Assembly: GCF_014645535.1 (NCBI RefSeq) | Contig: NZ_BMLX01000003.1 | Coordinates: 587,378 to 651,377 of the forward strand | Length of the DNA stretch: 64,000 nucleotides | Source of the DNA: Silvimonas iriomotensis | Lineage (GTDB): Bacteria > Pseudomonadota > Gammaproteobacteria > Burkholderiales > Chitinibacteraceae | Direction: 5' to 3' | Shown: piece after piece, positions 1 to 8,605 of the stretch | Numbering within the stretch: position 1 is the stretch's first letter | Layout of the letters: every line of letters begins with the position of its first letter | The notes under the pieces: generated by a model | The model's database searches: none | What the model was told of the DNA's origin: nothing | The model's input: the letters and a program-made list of their open reading frames with translations, nothing else | Translations under genes and position numbers: made by a program

Positions 1-146
1 GCATCAATGGTTTCTACCGAGGCCTTGAAGGCTTCAGACGGGGGCAACAGATCTTTTTCATCGACCGCCAGCGCGCTTTGCGCCGCGACAAGACACCACA
101 AGGCCAGGCAGGCCGTCACGAAAGATCGGGCAAACAGGTGCCGCAC
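1..146 (-). CDS. dsbD: Thiol:disulfide interchange protein DsbD, N-terminal fragment
   Basis: The gene runs off the left edge, so only the first 48 codons are visible. It reads from a GTG start into a basic, hydrophobic signal peptide that ends near A-L-A, then V-D-E-K-D-L-L-P-P-S-E-A-F. Mature DsbD N-terminal domains typically begin with such an LLPPxEAF stretch. DsbD carries electrons from cytoplasmic thioredoxin across the inner membrane to periplasmic disulfide isomerases and cytochrome c maturation proteins. The start lies one base after the cutA stop, matching the cutA-dsbD order common in proteobacteria. The catalytic cysteines lie outside the window, so the call rests on the signal peptide, the LLPP motif and the neighbour. 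Confidence 0.75.
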   Translation of the reverse strand, partial: MRHLFARSFVTACLALWCLVAAQSALAVDEKDLLPPSEAFKASVETID

Positions 147-147
147 G

Positions 148-498
148 TTACTTCTCCAGGGTTTCGCTGACCAGCCAGTCCAGATAAGGCTGGAAAACGG
201 ATTGCGCCGGCAAGGCGATGATTTCCGGTACGTCGTACGGATGGTGCCCGGCAAGCCAGGTTTGCAGGGCCGCATAACGTTCGCCGGTTGTTTTTATCAA
301 AAGCGGAACTTCTGCCGCTGTTTCGATTCTTCCTTCCCAGCGGTAGACTGACTGGATTTGCGGCAACAGGTTCACACATGCTGCCAGTCGTGCCTCAATC
401 AACCCGTGTGCCAAAGTCATGGCGACGGCCGCGTCCGGGCAATTGCACAGCACGATGACCGCTTCATTTTCATAACGGTTTGTTTCCGGATTAACCAA
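148..498 (-). CDS. cutA: Divalent-cation tolerance protein CutA
   Basis: 116 residues, the usual CutA length. CutA proteins are small trimeric, ferredoxin-like cytoplasmic proteins linked to copper and other divalent-metal tolerance, though the exact role is unsettled. Visible family features are the N-terminal VLCNCPDAA strand, the AACVNLLPQIQSVYRW block, the LLIKTT strand and the HPYDVPEIIALP segment. No ATG occurs before residue 27, so the start is a TTG preceded by AGGA at about 9 nt. That TTG shares one base with the ATG of divergent fxsA. The gene reads straight into dsbD and the two are probably co-transcribed. Confidence 0.93.
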   Translation of the reverse strand: MVNPETNRYENEAVIVLCNCPDAAVAMTLAHGLIEARLAACVNLLPQIQSVYRWEGRIETAAEVPLLIKTTGERYAALQTWLAGHHPYDVPEIIALPAQSVFQPYLDWLVSETLEK

Positions 499-914
499 TG
501 CCTTTTATCCTGCTCGCGGCACTGGCCTGGCCAGTGCTCGAAATCATTGCAATGATCATGTTTGCCAAAGCCTTTGGCGCTGGCTTGCTCATTGCCTGGT
601 TGTTGATCGCCGCCGTGGTTGGCGGTCTGATGCTGCGCCATCACAAACTGGCCGTAGCGATGTCCTTGTTCAACGACGTACGCCAGGGCCGGGTCACCAC
701 CGCGTCCCTGTTCTGGGTGGCCAGATATTATATTTCTGCCGTTTTGCTGGTGCTACCTGGCTTGATCGGCGACGTGGTTGCTCTTGTCATGCTGCTGCCC
801 TGGGGCAATAAAACGCCCATGGGGGCCGGCCCGGTTGACGACGGGGTGATCGAAGGCGATTTTCGCCGGATTGATCCACGCCCGGACCCCAATCGCCGGA
901 TTGATCACCAGTAA
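498..914 (+). CDS. fxsA: FxsA family membrane protein
   Basis: 138 residues. FxsA is a cytoplasmic-membrane protein named for relieving F exclusion of phage T7 in E. coli; its physiological role is not established. The sequence opens with two hydrophobic segments (about residues 2-20 and 26-45) separated by a short AKAFGAG turn. A third follows around residues 75-100 (VLLVLPGLIGDVVALVMLLP), then a polar, Asp/Arg-rich tail of about 35 residues. This is the expected FxsA layout. It is divergent from cutA with start codons overlapping by one base, and a strong hairpin terminator follows 27 bp after the stop. Confidence 0.88.
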   Translation: MPFILLAALAWPVLEIIAMIMFAKAFGAGLLIAWLLIAAVVGGLMLRHHKLAVAMSLFNDVRQGRVTTASLFWVARYYISAVLLVLPGLIGDVVALVMLLPWGNKTPMGAGPVDDGVIEGDFRRIDPRPDPNRRIDHQ

Positions 915-941
915 GCGTCGGTTATCCAAGGCGCCAGCAAC

Positions 942-970
942 AAAAAAGGCCGCTTTATGCGGCCTTTTTT
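942..970. terminator. Bidirectional intrinsic terminator between fxsA and yggT
   Basis: A perfect 12-bp palindrome consists of six A, GGCCGC, a 5-nt loop, GCGGCC and six T. It works on paper in both directions, ending fxsA (plus) and the convergent proC-yggT transcript (minus). Confidence 0.92.
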
Positions 971-990
971 CATGAAACCGGTCAGCCCGG

Positions 991-1578
991 TTACGTGGCG
1001 ATGCGCACGTTTTGCAGGATATACGGTTCCAGCGACGCCACCACCACGCTCAGCAACAACTGGATGATCAGGATGAGTATCCACGGGGTGATGTCGATCC
1101 CCCCCACTGTGGGGATCATGCGGCGCAGCGGCCGCAGGAACGGGCCGGTAATGCCTTCGAGCACTGGCATCATCGGGTTGTAGGGCGAAATCCAGGACAT
1201 CAGCGCCTGGCCGATCGTGGCTGCAAACAAGAGGTACAGCGACATCTTGAAGAGCTCCAGCACCGCGGCCAGCATGAGCGCGATGATGGACAGCGGCGAG
1301 CCAAAAATAAACGGCCATGGCGTGATTGCCAGCAAAATGAGGTGCATCAGAAACGCACAAGCCCACGCCAGCAGCAGGCTGGCGGTATCCAGATTGCGCA
1401 CCGGCGGCACCACGCGGCGCACCGGCAGCACAATCCAGTTGGTCAGGGCCAGTACAAACTGGCCGACCGGGTGCTTGAACGAGACGCGGCTGGCCTGCAG
1501 GTAAAAGCGGGTCAGCAACACCAGGATAAAAAATTCGGCGATATTGCGGATGAGGAAGTCGAGCGCGTTCGCAAACAT
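991..1578 (-). CDS. yggT: YggT family integral membrane protein (two YGGT domains)
   Basis: 195 residues, nearly all membrane-embedded. The sequence is a tandem of two YGGT units. Each has a hydrophobic hairpin followed by a conserved Pro/Arg-rich loop: NWIVLPVRRVVPPVRNLD near residues 47-64, then ISPYNPMMP and GPFLRPLRRMIPTVGGID near 130-161. The function is not well defined; the family has been linked to osmotic tolerance and to cell-envelope or division proteins in various bacteria. The gene follows proC by 14 bp with GAGGAT before the ATG. The yggS-proC-yggT order is widely conserved, so co-transcription is likely. Confidence 0.92.
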   Translation of the reverse strand: MFANALDFLIRNIAEFFILVLLTRFYLQASRVSFKHPVGQFVLALTNWIVLPVRRVVPPVRNLDTASLLLAWACAFLMHLILLAITPWPFIFGSPLSIIALMLAAVLELFKMSLYLLFAATIGQALMSWISPYNPMMPVLEGITGPFLRPLRRMIPTVGGIDITPWILILIIQLLLSVVVASLEPYILQNVRIAT

Positions 1579-1592
1579 ATCCTCGCCCCCGC

Positions 1593-2411
1593 TCAGACTT
1601 CAGTATCCCGGCCCAGCTCGTCACCCAGCTCACGGGAGCGGGCGGCGGCGGCCTGGGTGGCGGCAATGATGGTGGCACGGACCTGGCTGTTGTCCATGGC
1701 GTTGATGGCGCGTTCAGTGGTGCCGCCTTTGGAGGTCACCTTGATGCGCAGCGTGGCGGCGTCATCATCGCTTTGCGACGCCAGTTTCATGGCGCCGGCC
1801 ACCGTTTCATAAGCCAGGGCACGGGCGATGTCCGGTGCAAAACCTTGCGCCCGGGCAGCAGCCTGCAACGACTCGATAAAGTAGAACACATAGGCCGGGC
1901 CGCTGCCGGAAATGGCGGTGATGCCATCCATCTCGCTTTCTTCTTTCAGCCAGACCACCTTGCCGATCGAAGCCAGGATGCGGTCTACCGCCGCGCGGTC
2001 TTCCGCCGATACACCTTCTGCCGCATACACGCCGGAAATGCCGGCTTGCACCAGCGCCGGGGTATTGGGCATGACGCGGACCACGCGGCCATAACCACCC
2101 AGCCAGCGCGAGAGCGTCTCCACACGCACGCCTGCGGCGATCGACAAGGCCATTGCGCCGTTCAGTTGCGGCGCGACGGCCTGTGCCACCTGGCGCAGTT
2201 GCTGCGGCTTGACCGCAAAGATCACCACATCGCTGGCGGGCAGGGCGTCATCCGGCGTGCCACTGGCAAGGCCGTATTCGCTGTTCAGCTGGGCGCGACG
2301 GGTCGCATCCGGTTCGACCACGTACAGGTCGCTGGCCGCAAAGCCCTGGCTGATCAGGCCGCCAATCATGGCGCCTGCCATGTTGCCGCCGCCGATAAAG
2401 GTAATCTTCAT
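1593..2411 (-). CDS. proC: Pyrroline-5-carboxylate reductase
   Basis: 272 residues, the usual ProC length. It catalyses NAD(P)H-dependent reduction of 1-pyrroline-5-carboxylate to proline, the last step of proline synthesis, in the cytoplasm. The Rossmann nucleotide-binding motif FIGGGNMAGAMIGGL is at the N-terminus. The central block VRVMPNTPALVQAGISG and the C-terminal signature ITAISGSGPAYVFYFIESL followed by TSKGGTTERAI are typical of the family. It sits between yggS and yggT. The ribosome-binding region is weak (CTTAAACAC), so translation may be modest or partly coupled to the upstream gene. Confidence 0.97.
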   Translation of the reverse strand: MKITFIGGGNMAGAMIGGLISQGFAASDLYVVEPDATRRAQLNSEYGLASGTPDDALPASDVVIFAVKPQQLRQVAQAVAPQLNGAMALSIAAGVRVETLSRWLGGYGRVVRVMPNTPALVQAGISGVYAAEGVSAEDRAAVDRILASIGKVVWLKEESEMDGITAISGSGPAYVFYFIESLQAAARAQGFAPDIARALAYETVAGAMKLASQSDDDAATLRIKVTSKGGTTERAINAMDNSQVRATIIAATQAAAARSRELGDELGRDTEV

Positions 2412-2495
2412 GTGTTTAAGTATCCCGTTGACTGTATTGGTCTGATGTTCATCGCAAGCGGCCTCATTGCGCGCCGGTCACGCAGTCGCAAGCGA

Positions 2496-3200
2496 TTATG
2501 CCGTGCTTTTGGCCGGGCGGGCGCCAAATAATGCGGTTCCGATGCGTACCAGCGTGGCGCCATGGGCAACGGCCTGTTCCAGATCGGCCGACATACCCAT
2601 TGACAAGGTATCGAGCGCCAGGCCCTGCGCGTTCAAGGTGTTGAGCAAATCCTGCATTTGCGTAAATTGCCGGCCCAGTTCGGCCTGGTCTTGCGTGGGT
2701 TCCGGAATACACATCAACCCGCGCAGCTTGATGCCGGGCAGCGCCGCAATGGCCTGGGCCAGCGCCGGTGCCTGAGCCGCCGTGATGCCCGATTTGCTGT
2801 CCTCACCAGAGACATTGATCTGGATACAGACGTTGAGCGCCGGCATTTCGTTCGGTCGTTGCAGTGAGAGCCTTTCTGCAATCAACAGGCGGTCGATCGC
2901 ATGAACCCAATGTGCATGTTCGGCCACCACGCGGGTCTTGTTGCGCTGCAAGGGGCCGATGAAATGCCATTCAAGATCGGCAAGGTCTGCCAGTGCGTCA
3001 ACCTTGCCGGCAAATTCCTGGACATAGTTCTCGCCAAACGCACGCTGGCCGGCCGCATGAAACAAACGGATATCTTCGGCCGGAAACGTTTTGCTGACAG
3101 CGAGCAGCGTCACGCTGCCGGGCGCCCGGGCGCATTGCCGGGCGGCAGCATCAATCCGCTGATGGATGGCCGCAAGGGCCTGGGGGGCGTGATCGGTCAT
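2496..3200 (-). CDS. yggS: YggS family pyridoxal-5'-phosphate homeostasis protein
   Basis: About 234 residues from the chosen ATG; an in-frame extension of 17 codons exists upstream but is not family-like. YggS/PROSC proteins bind PLP on a TIM-barrel fold and buffer free PLP without known catalysis. The PLP lysine lies in LLAVSKTFPAEDI. Other markers are the FGENYVQEF strand, the WHFIGPLQRNK motif, GLMCIPEP and the C-terminal SMGMSADLEQAV phosphate-binding segment, ending at VRIGTALFGAR. It is the first gene of the yggS-proC-yggT group, 84 bp before proC. Confidence 0.95.
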   Translation of the reverse strand: MTDHAPQALAAIHQRIDAAARQCARAPGSVTLLAVSKTFPAEDIRLFHAAGQRAFGENYVQEFAGKVDALADLADLEWHFIGPLQRNKTRVVAEHAHWVHAIDRLLIAERLSLQRPNEMPALNVCIQINVSGEDSKSGITAAQAPALAQAIAALPGIKLRGLMCIPEPTQDQAELGRQFTQMQDLLNTLNAQGLALDTLSMGMSADLEQAVAHGATLVRIGTALFGARPAKSTA

Positions 3201-3289
3201 GGGCTCGCACGGAAAAAGCCATGGCATGACCACGGCGTCAGGCCGGGTCATGTGGGCGGCAACAGCGCTGCCCGATGCGCATTATAAAT

Positions 3290-3520
3290 TCATTTGTGGC
3301 TGGCAGACCGGCGCGCACCGTTATCCGGGCGCAGACGAACGGGAATAGGCACCAGTTCTTCCATCCGGTCAGCCCGTGCCACGGCGGCGACAACCAGCAA
3401 GCAAAAACCGATGGCGATGGCCGCGGCCGTCAGCATTTGCCCTTCTACCCAGGAATGTAGCCCCAGAAAGCCGGCAACGGCGATGACAACATCCAGTAAA
3501 CCCGAAATCAGATCGTTCAC
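3290..3520 (-). CDS. Small predicted membrane protein of unknown function
   Basis: 76 residues, not recognised as a named family. It has two hydrophobic segments, about residues 4-22 (LISGLLDVVIAVAGFLGLH) and 30-48 (LTAAAIAIGFCLLVVAAVA). The cytoplasmic tail is basic (RADRMEELVPIPVRLRPDNGARRS). An AAGGA ribosome-binding site lies about 9 nt before the ATG, and a perfect 7-bp hairpin (3551-3567) precedes it in the leader. It lies between yggS and the divergent pilT gene. The good ribosome site and plausible topology support a real gene, but without homologues this stays tentative. Confidence 0.5.
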   Translation of the reverse strand: MNDLISGLLDVVIAVAGFLGLHSWVEGQMLTAAAIAIGFCLLVVAAVARADRMEELVPIPVRLRPDNGARRSASHK

Positions 3521-3884
3521 GATGGTAAGTCCTTATAGATTCACCGACCGCTGGCAAGCCTTGCCAGGGATACTGGCTGACTGCAACACGGCGGCTGTCC
3601 GGTCTTGTGGACCGCAAGTCGGAACAAGGCGCGTGGCACTTTTTCCGTTTGTAAGCGCAGCTTCACGCCTTGTCGGACAACACTTTGAACTGTCGATGAG
3701 TGCAAGTAGATAGTTGTCTTTTGGATACGTCGCTGGCGCGCGCTGGTTACGTTGTATTTCACCGCAGTTAGAATCGACCGCGATATGCAATAGTTGTCAT
3801 GCATACTGCTGTCATTTGCCCTTGTCATGTTCCGCTCGTGGTGCGCCAGGCCCGCGGGGGAAAACACCGGAGTCTTGCGCCCTC
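3521..3884. other. Intergenic region upstream of pilT
   Basis: 364 bp separate the small membrane protein gene (minus) from pilT (plus). I see no gene here. A perfect hairpin (CTGGCAA, 3-nt loop, TTGCCAG) at 3551-3567 falls in the leader of the minus-strand gene. An open frame that continues pilT upstream to 3714 is rejected as coding because PilT homology begins only at the ATG at 3885. Divergent promoters must lie here, but I cannot name a clear -35/-10 pair. Confidence 0.5.
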
Positions 3885-4928
3885 ATGGAAATCTCTGAAC
3901 TGCTCGCGTTTGCCGTCAAAAACAAGGCGTCCGACTTGCACCTCTCCAGCGGCCTGCCGCCCATGATCCGTGTGCACGGTGACGTGCGCCGTATCAACCT
4001 GCCGCCACTGGAACACAAAGACGTGCACGACATGGTGTATGACATCATGAACGACGGGCAGCGCAAGGTGTACGAAGACACGCTTGAGTGCGATTTCTCG
4101 TTTGAAATCCCCAATCTGGCGCGTTTCCGGGTCAACGCCTTTGTGCAGAACCGGGGTGCAGGTGCGGTGTTCCGGACCATTCCGTCCAAGGTGTTGACGC
4201 TGGAAGAACTGAACGCGCCGCGCGTGTTCCGTGAAATCGCTGAAAACCCGCGTGGTCTCGTACTGGTCACCGGCCCGACCGGCTCGGGCAAGTCGACCAC
4301 GCTGGCGGCGATGGTGAACTACATCAACGAAAACGAGTACGGCCACATCCTGACCGTGGAAGACCCGATCGAATTCGTGCACTCGTCCAAGAAGTGTCTG
4401 ATCAACCAGCGGGAAGTCGGCCCGCACACGCTGTCGTTCTCCAACGCGCTGCGCTCGGCCCTGCGGGAAGATCCGGACGTGGTGCTGGTGGGCGAATTGC
4501 GTGACCTGGAAACCATTCGCCTGGCGCTGACTGCCGCGGAAACCGGCCACCTTGTGTTCGGTACGCTGCACACCAGTTCTGCTGCCAAAACAATTGACCG
4601 GGTGGTCGACGTGTTCCCGGCCGCTGAAAAAGAAATGGTGCGGGCGATGTTGTCTGAATCGCTGCGCGCGGTGATTTCGCAAACCCTGCTCAAAACCAAG
4701 GATGGCGCAGGCCGGGTGGCGGCGCACGAAATCATGATCGGTATTCCGGCCATTCGTAACCTGATCCGGGAAAACAAGGTGGCGCAGATGTATTCGTCAA
4801 TCCAGACCGGTTCGCAATTCGGCATGCAGACACTGGACCAGAACCTGCAGAACCTGGTTCAGCGCAATATTGTTTCGGTGGCCGAAGCACGCGGCAAGGC
4901 GGCCATCCCGGATAACTTCAAGGGTTAA
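3885..4928 (+). CDS. pilT: Type IV pilus retraction ATPase PilT
   Basis: 347 residues, close to the family's usual 344-350. PilT is the hexameric cytoplasmic ATPase that disassembles the type IV pilus, driving twitching motility and DNA uptake. The N-terminal PAS-like domain carries KASDLHLSSGLPPMIRVHGDV. The Walker A motif GPTGSGKST lies near residues 130-138, the Asp and His boxes follow, the Walker B region DPDVVLVGELRD is near 196-207, and the HLVFGTLHT motif is near 221. The AIRNLIRENK motif needed for retraction is intact. The chosen ATG starts MEISELLAF as in homologues. It is followed after 189 bp by pilU on the same strand. Confidence 0.98.
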   Translation: MEISELLAFAVKNKASDLHLSSGLPPMIRVHGDVRRINLPPLEHKDVHDMVYDIMNDGQRKVYEDTLECDFSFEIPNLARFRVNAFVQNRGAGAVFRTIPSKVLTLEELNAPRVFREIAENPRGLVLVTGPTGSGKSTTLAAMVNYINENEYGHILTVEDPIEFVHSSKKCLINQREVGPHTLSFSNALRSALREDPDVVLVGELRDLETIRLALTAAETGHLVFGTLHTSSAAKTIDRVVDVFPAAEKEMVRAMLSESLRAVISQTLLKTKDGAGRVAAHEIMIGIPAIRNLIRENKVAQMYSSIQTGSQFGMQTLDQNLQNLVQRNIVSVAEARGKAAIPDNFKG

Positions 4929-5117
4929 TCCGCGCAAACTGGCCAGCAACAGCCTGGCAAGTTTGTCAGTATCGTTCGTCAAGGCGGCCTGAACAGCAAA
5001 TAGTCATGGCGCAACCCGGTTGCGGGCAGCTATTGAATAATCAGGCTATAGATATTTGATTGAAGGATGAAGTGGCGACAGACCGTTTCATCTCAACAGC
5101 GAAAGAATTCAGGAATC

Positions 5118-6254
5118 ATGGAAAAAGAACAGGCAGCCAAGTTCATGCAAGACCTTTTGCGCCATATGCGCGCCAAAGGGGCATCGGACTTGTTCATTAC
5201 CGCAGATTTTCCACCTGCAATGAAGGTGGATGGCCGCGTTACGCCAGTCTCTGCCCAGGCACTGACTTCGCAACACACCAAAGAACTGGCCCGCGCGATC
5301 ATGAATGATCGGCAGGCTGAAGAATTTGAAGCAACGCACGAATGTAATTTCGCCATCAGCCCGGGTACGCTGGGGCGTTATCGCGTTAATGCATTCATGC
5401 AGCAAGGGCGCGTCGGGATGGTATTGCGGACGATCAATTCGCAAATCCCCAAGCTGGAAGATCTGGGTTTGCCACCGGTATTGCACGATATTGCAATGAC
5501 CAAACGCGGCCTTGTGATTTTTGTCGGCGGTACGGGTTCGGGTAAATCCACCTCGCTGGCGGCCATGATTGGCGAACGCAATGAAAAAGCGTACGACCAC
5601 ATCATTACCATTGAAGACCCGATTGAATACGTGCACGAGCACAGAAACAGTATCGTGACGCAACGTGAAGTCGGCGTGGATACGGACTCCTGGGGCGCGG
5701 CGCTGAAGAACACGCTGCGGCAGGCGCCAGACGTGATCCTGATTGGTGAGATCCGCGATCGCGACACCATGGATTACGCCATTGCCTTTGCTGAAACCGG
5801 TCACCTTTGCATGGCAACGCTGCACGCCAACTCATCCAATCAGGCGCTGGACCGGATTATCAACTTCTTCCCGGAAGAACGCCGTTCGCAATTGCTGATG
5901 GATTTGTCGTTGAACCTGAAAGCCTTTGTTTCGCAACGGCTTGTTCCGCATCGCTCCGGTCAGGGCCGGGTTGCTGCGGTTGAAGTCATGCTTAATTCAC
6001 CGCTGATTTCGGAACTGATTTTCAAGGGCGAAGTCCATGAGATCAAAGAAATCATGAAAAAGTCGCGTGAATTGGGGATGCAGACTTTTGACCAGTCTTT
6101 GTTTGATTTGTATGAAGCGGGTCTGATCAGTTATGAAGACGCGCTGCGCAATGCCGATTCAGTGAACGATTTGCGGTTGCATATCAAGTTGCAAGGCGCA
6201 GAAGCCAAACATAAAGATGTGCTTTCCGGAATCGATCACCTGGATATCGTATAA
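5118..6254 (+). CDS. pilU: PilT-like retraction ATPase PilU
   Basis: 378 residues, similar to PilU of Pseudomonas (about 382). PilU is a PilT paralogue that acts with PilT to increase pilus retraction force. It keeps the fold and motifs: GASDLFITADFPPAMKVDG at the N-terminus, Walker A GGTGSGKST near residue 136, Walker B APDVILIGEIRD, and HLCMATLHANSSNQA. Instead of the PilT AIRNLIRE motif it has SPLISELIFKGEVHEIKEIMKKS, typical of PilU. The ATG at 5118 follows AGGAATC. An upstream in-frame ATG would add 17 atypical residues. The gene lies directly after pilT and before the fimV-like gene. Confidence 0.97.
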   Translation: MEKEQAAKFMQDLLRHMRAKGASDLFITADFPPAMKVDGRVTPVSAQALTSQHTKELARAIMNDRQAEEFEATHECNFAISPGTLGRYRVNAFMQQGRVGMVLRTINSQIPKLEDLGLPPVLHDIAMTKRGLVIFVGGTGSGKSTSLAAMIGERNEKAYDHIITIEDPIEYVHEHRNSIVTQREVGVDTDSWGAALKNTLRQAPDVILIGEIRDRDTMDYAIAFAETGHLCMATLHANSSNQALDRIINFFPEERRSQLLMDLSLNLKAFVSQRLVPHRSGQGRVAAVEVMLNSPLISELIFKGEVHEIKEIMKKSRELGMQTFDQSLFDLYEAGLISYEDALRNADSVNDLRLHIKLQGAEAKHKDVLSGIDHLDIV

Positions 6255-6295
6255 CATATGCCACTTGTTGACTGAAATCGACCGCTGATCTACGG

Positions 6296-8575
6296 ATGAA
6301 GAAACGCCCAGCTCACTCTTTGCATCTTCTTTCGCTGCTTGCTGTTGGGATGACCTTCAGCGCAGCGCCTGCGTTCTCTGCCGCGTTGGGGCCGATCCAG
6401 GTGCGTTCTGCCCTGGGCGAGCGTCTTGATGCGGTGATCCAGGTCAATACCGCGACCAATGAAGAGCTGACCAGCAGTTGCTTCAAGCTGGGCACGCCGC
6501 AGCAGGACGACGAAGGCGTGGTCCTGCGCGGTGTACAAATGGTCTGGGAGCCGCAAGGCGGCGGTGCCGGGCGCTTGCATCTGCGCACGACCGAGCCTGT
6601 GACCGAGCCCGTGGTGCGGTTGCCCTTGCAGGTGAAATGCAGCAACGACGATACCCGCGATTTCCAGCGCGATTACACGCTGCTGCTTGATCCGCGCGAT
6701 TATCGCGGCGCTGTCGCCAGCCCTGATTTGCCCTCCACCACCACGACCAGTGCCTTGCCAGGCAACACCACGCGCCCGGCCAAACGCAAGCTGCCGGCGT
6801 TGGGCAGTACCTGGACGGTCCGCGGTGGTGACAGCGTAGAGTCGATCGCCAGCAGCTATTACCCGCGCAACGACGCTGCCCGCAAGCAGTTCATTGCCGA
6901 TCTGTACACCCAGAATCCGGATTTGCCGCAGGGTTATCGCGTGCCCTTGCCGGTTGATACCCAGTTGTCTTTGCCCAAGGCCGCTGTGGTGGCCGCACCG
7001 GCTGGCGACGCTGCGCCGCGTCCGCCCAAGGCCCAGCGCAAGCCGGCGCTGAGCGAAGGGCGTTCCGTCCTGCGGCTGGATGATTCGCCGCCGGAAACGC
7101 CGTCTCCTTCCACCGCGTCGTCGCCTGCGCTGGCGGCCATTGCCAATCAGGCCGCGTCTGAAGATCAACAATTGGCCTTGCTCAAGACCCAGATTGCCCA
7201 ATTGCAGCAAGAACTGGCGCAACTGAAACTGCAAGCCCAACAACAACTGGCCGCACCGGGCGCCGCAGTGGCCGCCTCCGGTGCGCCTGCAACGCCGGCG
7301 CCGGCCGCGGCCGTGCCGCACCCGCATGCGCCGGTTCAGGTCGCCCCGGCGCCTGCGCCGGAAAAGAGCGGCAGCTTGATGGACTGGCTGTTGTTCCCGC
7401 TGATCGTGCTGGTGGTCGCACTGGCCCTGGCGTGGTCGTACTGGCGCTGGAAAATGCGTCAGCGTGCGGTGCAGGCAGCTGAAGATGAATACGCGCTGCA
7501 GTTCGTCAACGGCGTGGATCCGGATGACGAAGAGGATGACATCGTGGCGCCGATCGCCGGTGTGGCGGCGCGTGGCAATCCCGCTCCGGCCCCCGCCGGG
7601 CGTCCGGAGCCGCATCGCGAACTGGCGACCAACATCAATCAGATCGCCAACGAGTGGCAGAACTCCACCATGGACGTGGTGCAGCCGGGCAATGTCTCTG
7701 AAGAAGCCCAGTTGTTGCTGGATCACGGCTTGCTGCAACAGGCCATCAACCTGCTGACGCAGGAGATCGAACAACACCCGACGCTGAGTGCCTTGTGGCT
7801 CAAGCTGCTGTCCATTTACAGCCAGCACCACATGAAGGCGGACTTCCTGACTTGCGCGACCCAGTTCCGCGAGCATTTCAGCGACGAATCATTGTGGCGC
7901 CAGGTGCAGGTCATGGGCGCCGATGTGGACCCGGATAATCCGCTCTATCACCTGAGCGAAGAAGACGCGGCCAGCTTGCCTGATTACCGCAAAGAATCTG
8001 CACTCAAACACAATATTGGCGGCACGCTGCCGGACGAGCATCCGTCCACGCCGTCGCCGCAGGCCGATGCCGAGTTTGCCTCGCTGATGCGCGAGCAGGC
8101 CGGGCTGGAGCGCGCGGATTCCGAGTGGACGCTGTCTGAAGAGCACGAGGCGTTGCCGCGTAATCCGCTGGCCGGACACGTGCCGTTTGATACCCGTTTG
8201 CCAGAGCCGCTGCCGGCCCACGCGGACGATGAAGTCGCGCATGACGCGCCGTTCGGTAACGAGCTTGAGTTTGATCTGGATGCATTGCCGCCGCTGGAGG
8301 CGCCGGTACTGCGGCCATCGGCTCCAGCGCATGTGGCTGAGCCAGTCGCCGCGCCGGCACCGGTTTCGGCTCCTGTGGCCGCAGAGCCGCCAGCACCGGC
8401 AGACTTTCACACCGATGACCCGCATATGCAGAAGATCGCCTCCATGCTGGAACACGGGCAGGACGACGAGGCGCTGCGTGCGCTGGAAGAAATGTTGTAC
8501 TCGGGTTCGGGCACGCAGCGTCAGCTGGCGCTGAAGTGGCTGGGCAAACTGCAGCCGCGCGCGTTCGACAAGTAA
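6296..8575 (+). CDS. fimV: FimV-like type IV pilus hub protein
   Basis: 759 residues. FimV proteins are inner-membrane hub proteins that bind peptidoglycan and recruit partners controlling type IV pilus assembly and cAMP signalling. In order: a signal peptide (about residues 1-30), the FimV N-terminal domain starting LGPIQVRSALGERLDAVI, and a degenerate LysM-like segment (WTVRGGDSVESIASSYYP, near 172). A Pro/Ala-rich linker with a Gln-rich coiled coil (about 288-320) follows, then one membrane segment near 363-380 and an acidic cytoplasmic region with TPR-like repeats (near 465-520). The C-terminal FimV motif MQKIASMLEHGQDDEAL ends the protein. It is shorter than the Pseudomonas protein (over 900 residues). 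It follows pilU by 41 bp, which supports a role with the pilus motors. Confidence 0.9.
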   Translation: MKKRPAHSLHLLSLLAVGMTFSAAPAFSAALGPIQVRSALGERLDAVIQVNTATNEELTSSCFKLGTPQQDDEGVVLRGVQMVWEPQGGGAGRLHLRTTEPVTEPVVRLPLQVKCSNDDTRDFQRDYTLLLDPRDYRGAVASPDLPSTTTTSALPGNTTRPAKRKLPALGSTWTVRGGDSVESIASSYYPRNDAARKQFIADLYTQNPDLPQGYRVPLPVDTQLSLPKAAVVAAPAGDAAPRPPKAQRKPALSEGRSVLRLDDSPPETPSPSTASSPALAAIANQAASEDQQLALLKTQIAQLQQELAQLKLQAQQQLAAPGAAVAASGAPATPAPAAAVPHPHAPVQVAPAPAPEKSGSLMDWLLFPLIVLVVALALAWSYWRWKMRQRAVQAAEDEYALQFVNGVDPDDEEDDIVAPIAGVAARGNPAPAPAGRPEPHRELATNINQIANEWQNSTMDVVQPGNVSEEAQLLLDHGLLQQAINLLTQEIEQHPTLSALWLKLLSIYSQHHMKADFLTCATQFREHFSDESLWRQVQVMGADVDPDNPLYHLSEEDAASLPDYRKESALKHNIGGTLPDEHPSTPSPQADAEFASLMREQAGLERADSEWTLSEEHEALPRNPLAGHVPFDTRLPEPLPAHADDEVAHDAPFGNELEFDLDALPPLEAPVLRPSAPAHVAEPVAAPAPVSAPVAAEPPAPADFHTDDPHMQKIASMLEHGQDDEALRALEEMLYSGSGTQRQLALKWLGKLQPRAFDK

Positions 8576-8605
8576 TCAGGCCGCGCGGACGGGCTGCTCT
8601 ACTTT

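Noticed and set aside
3714-3884. N-terminal extension of PilT
   Set aside because: The 57 extra codons have no PilT similarity; the ATG at 3885 matches homologues.
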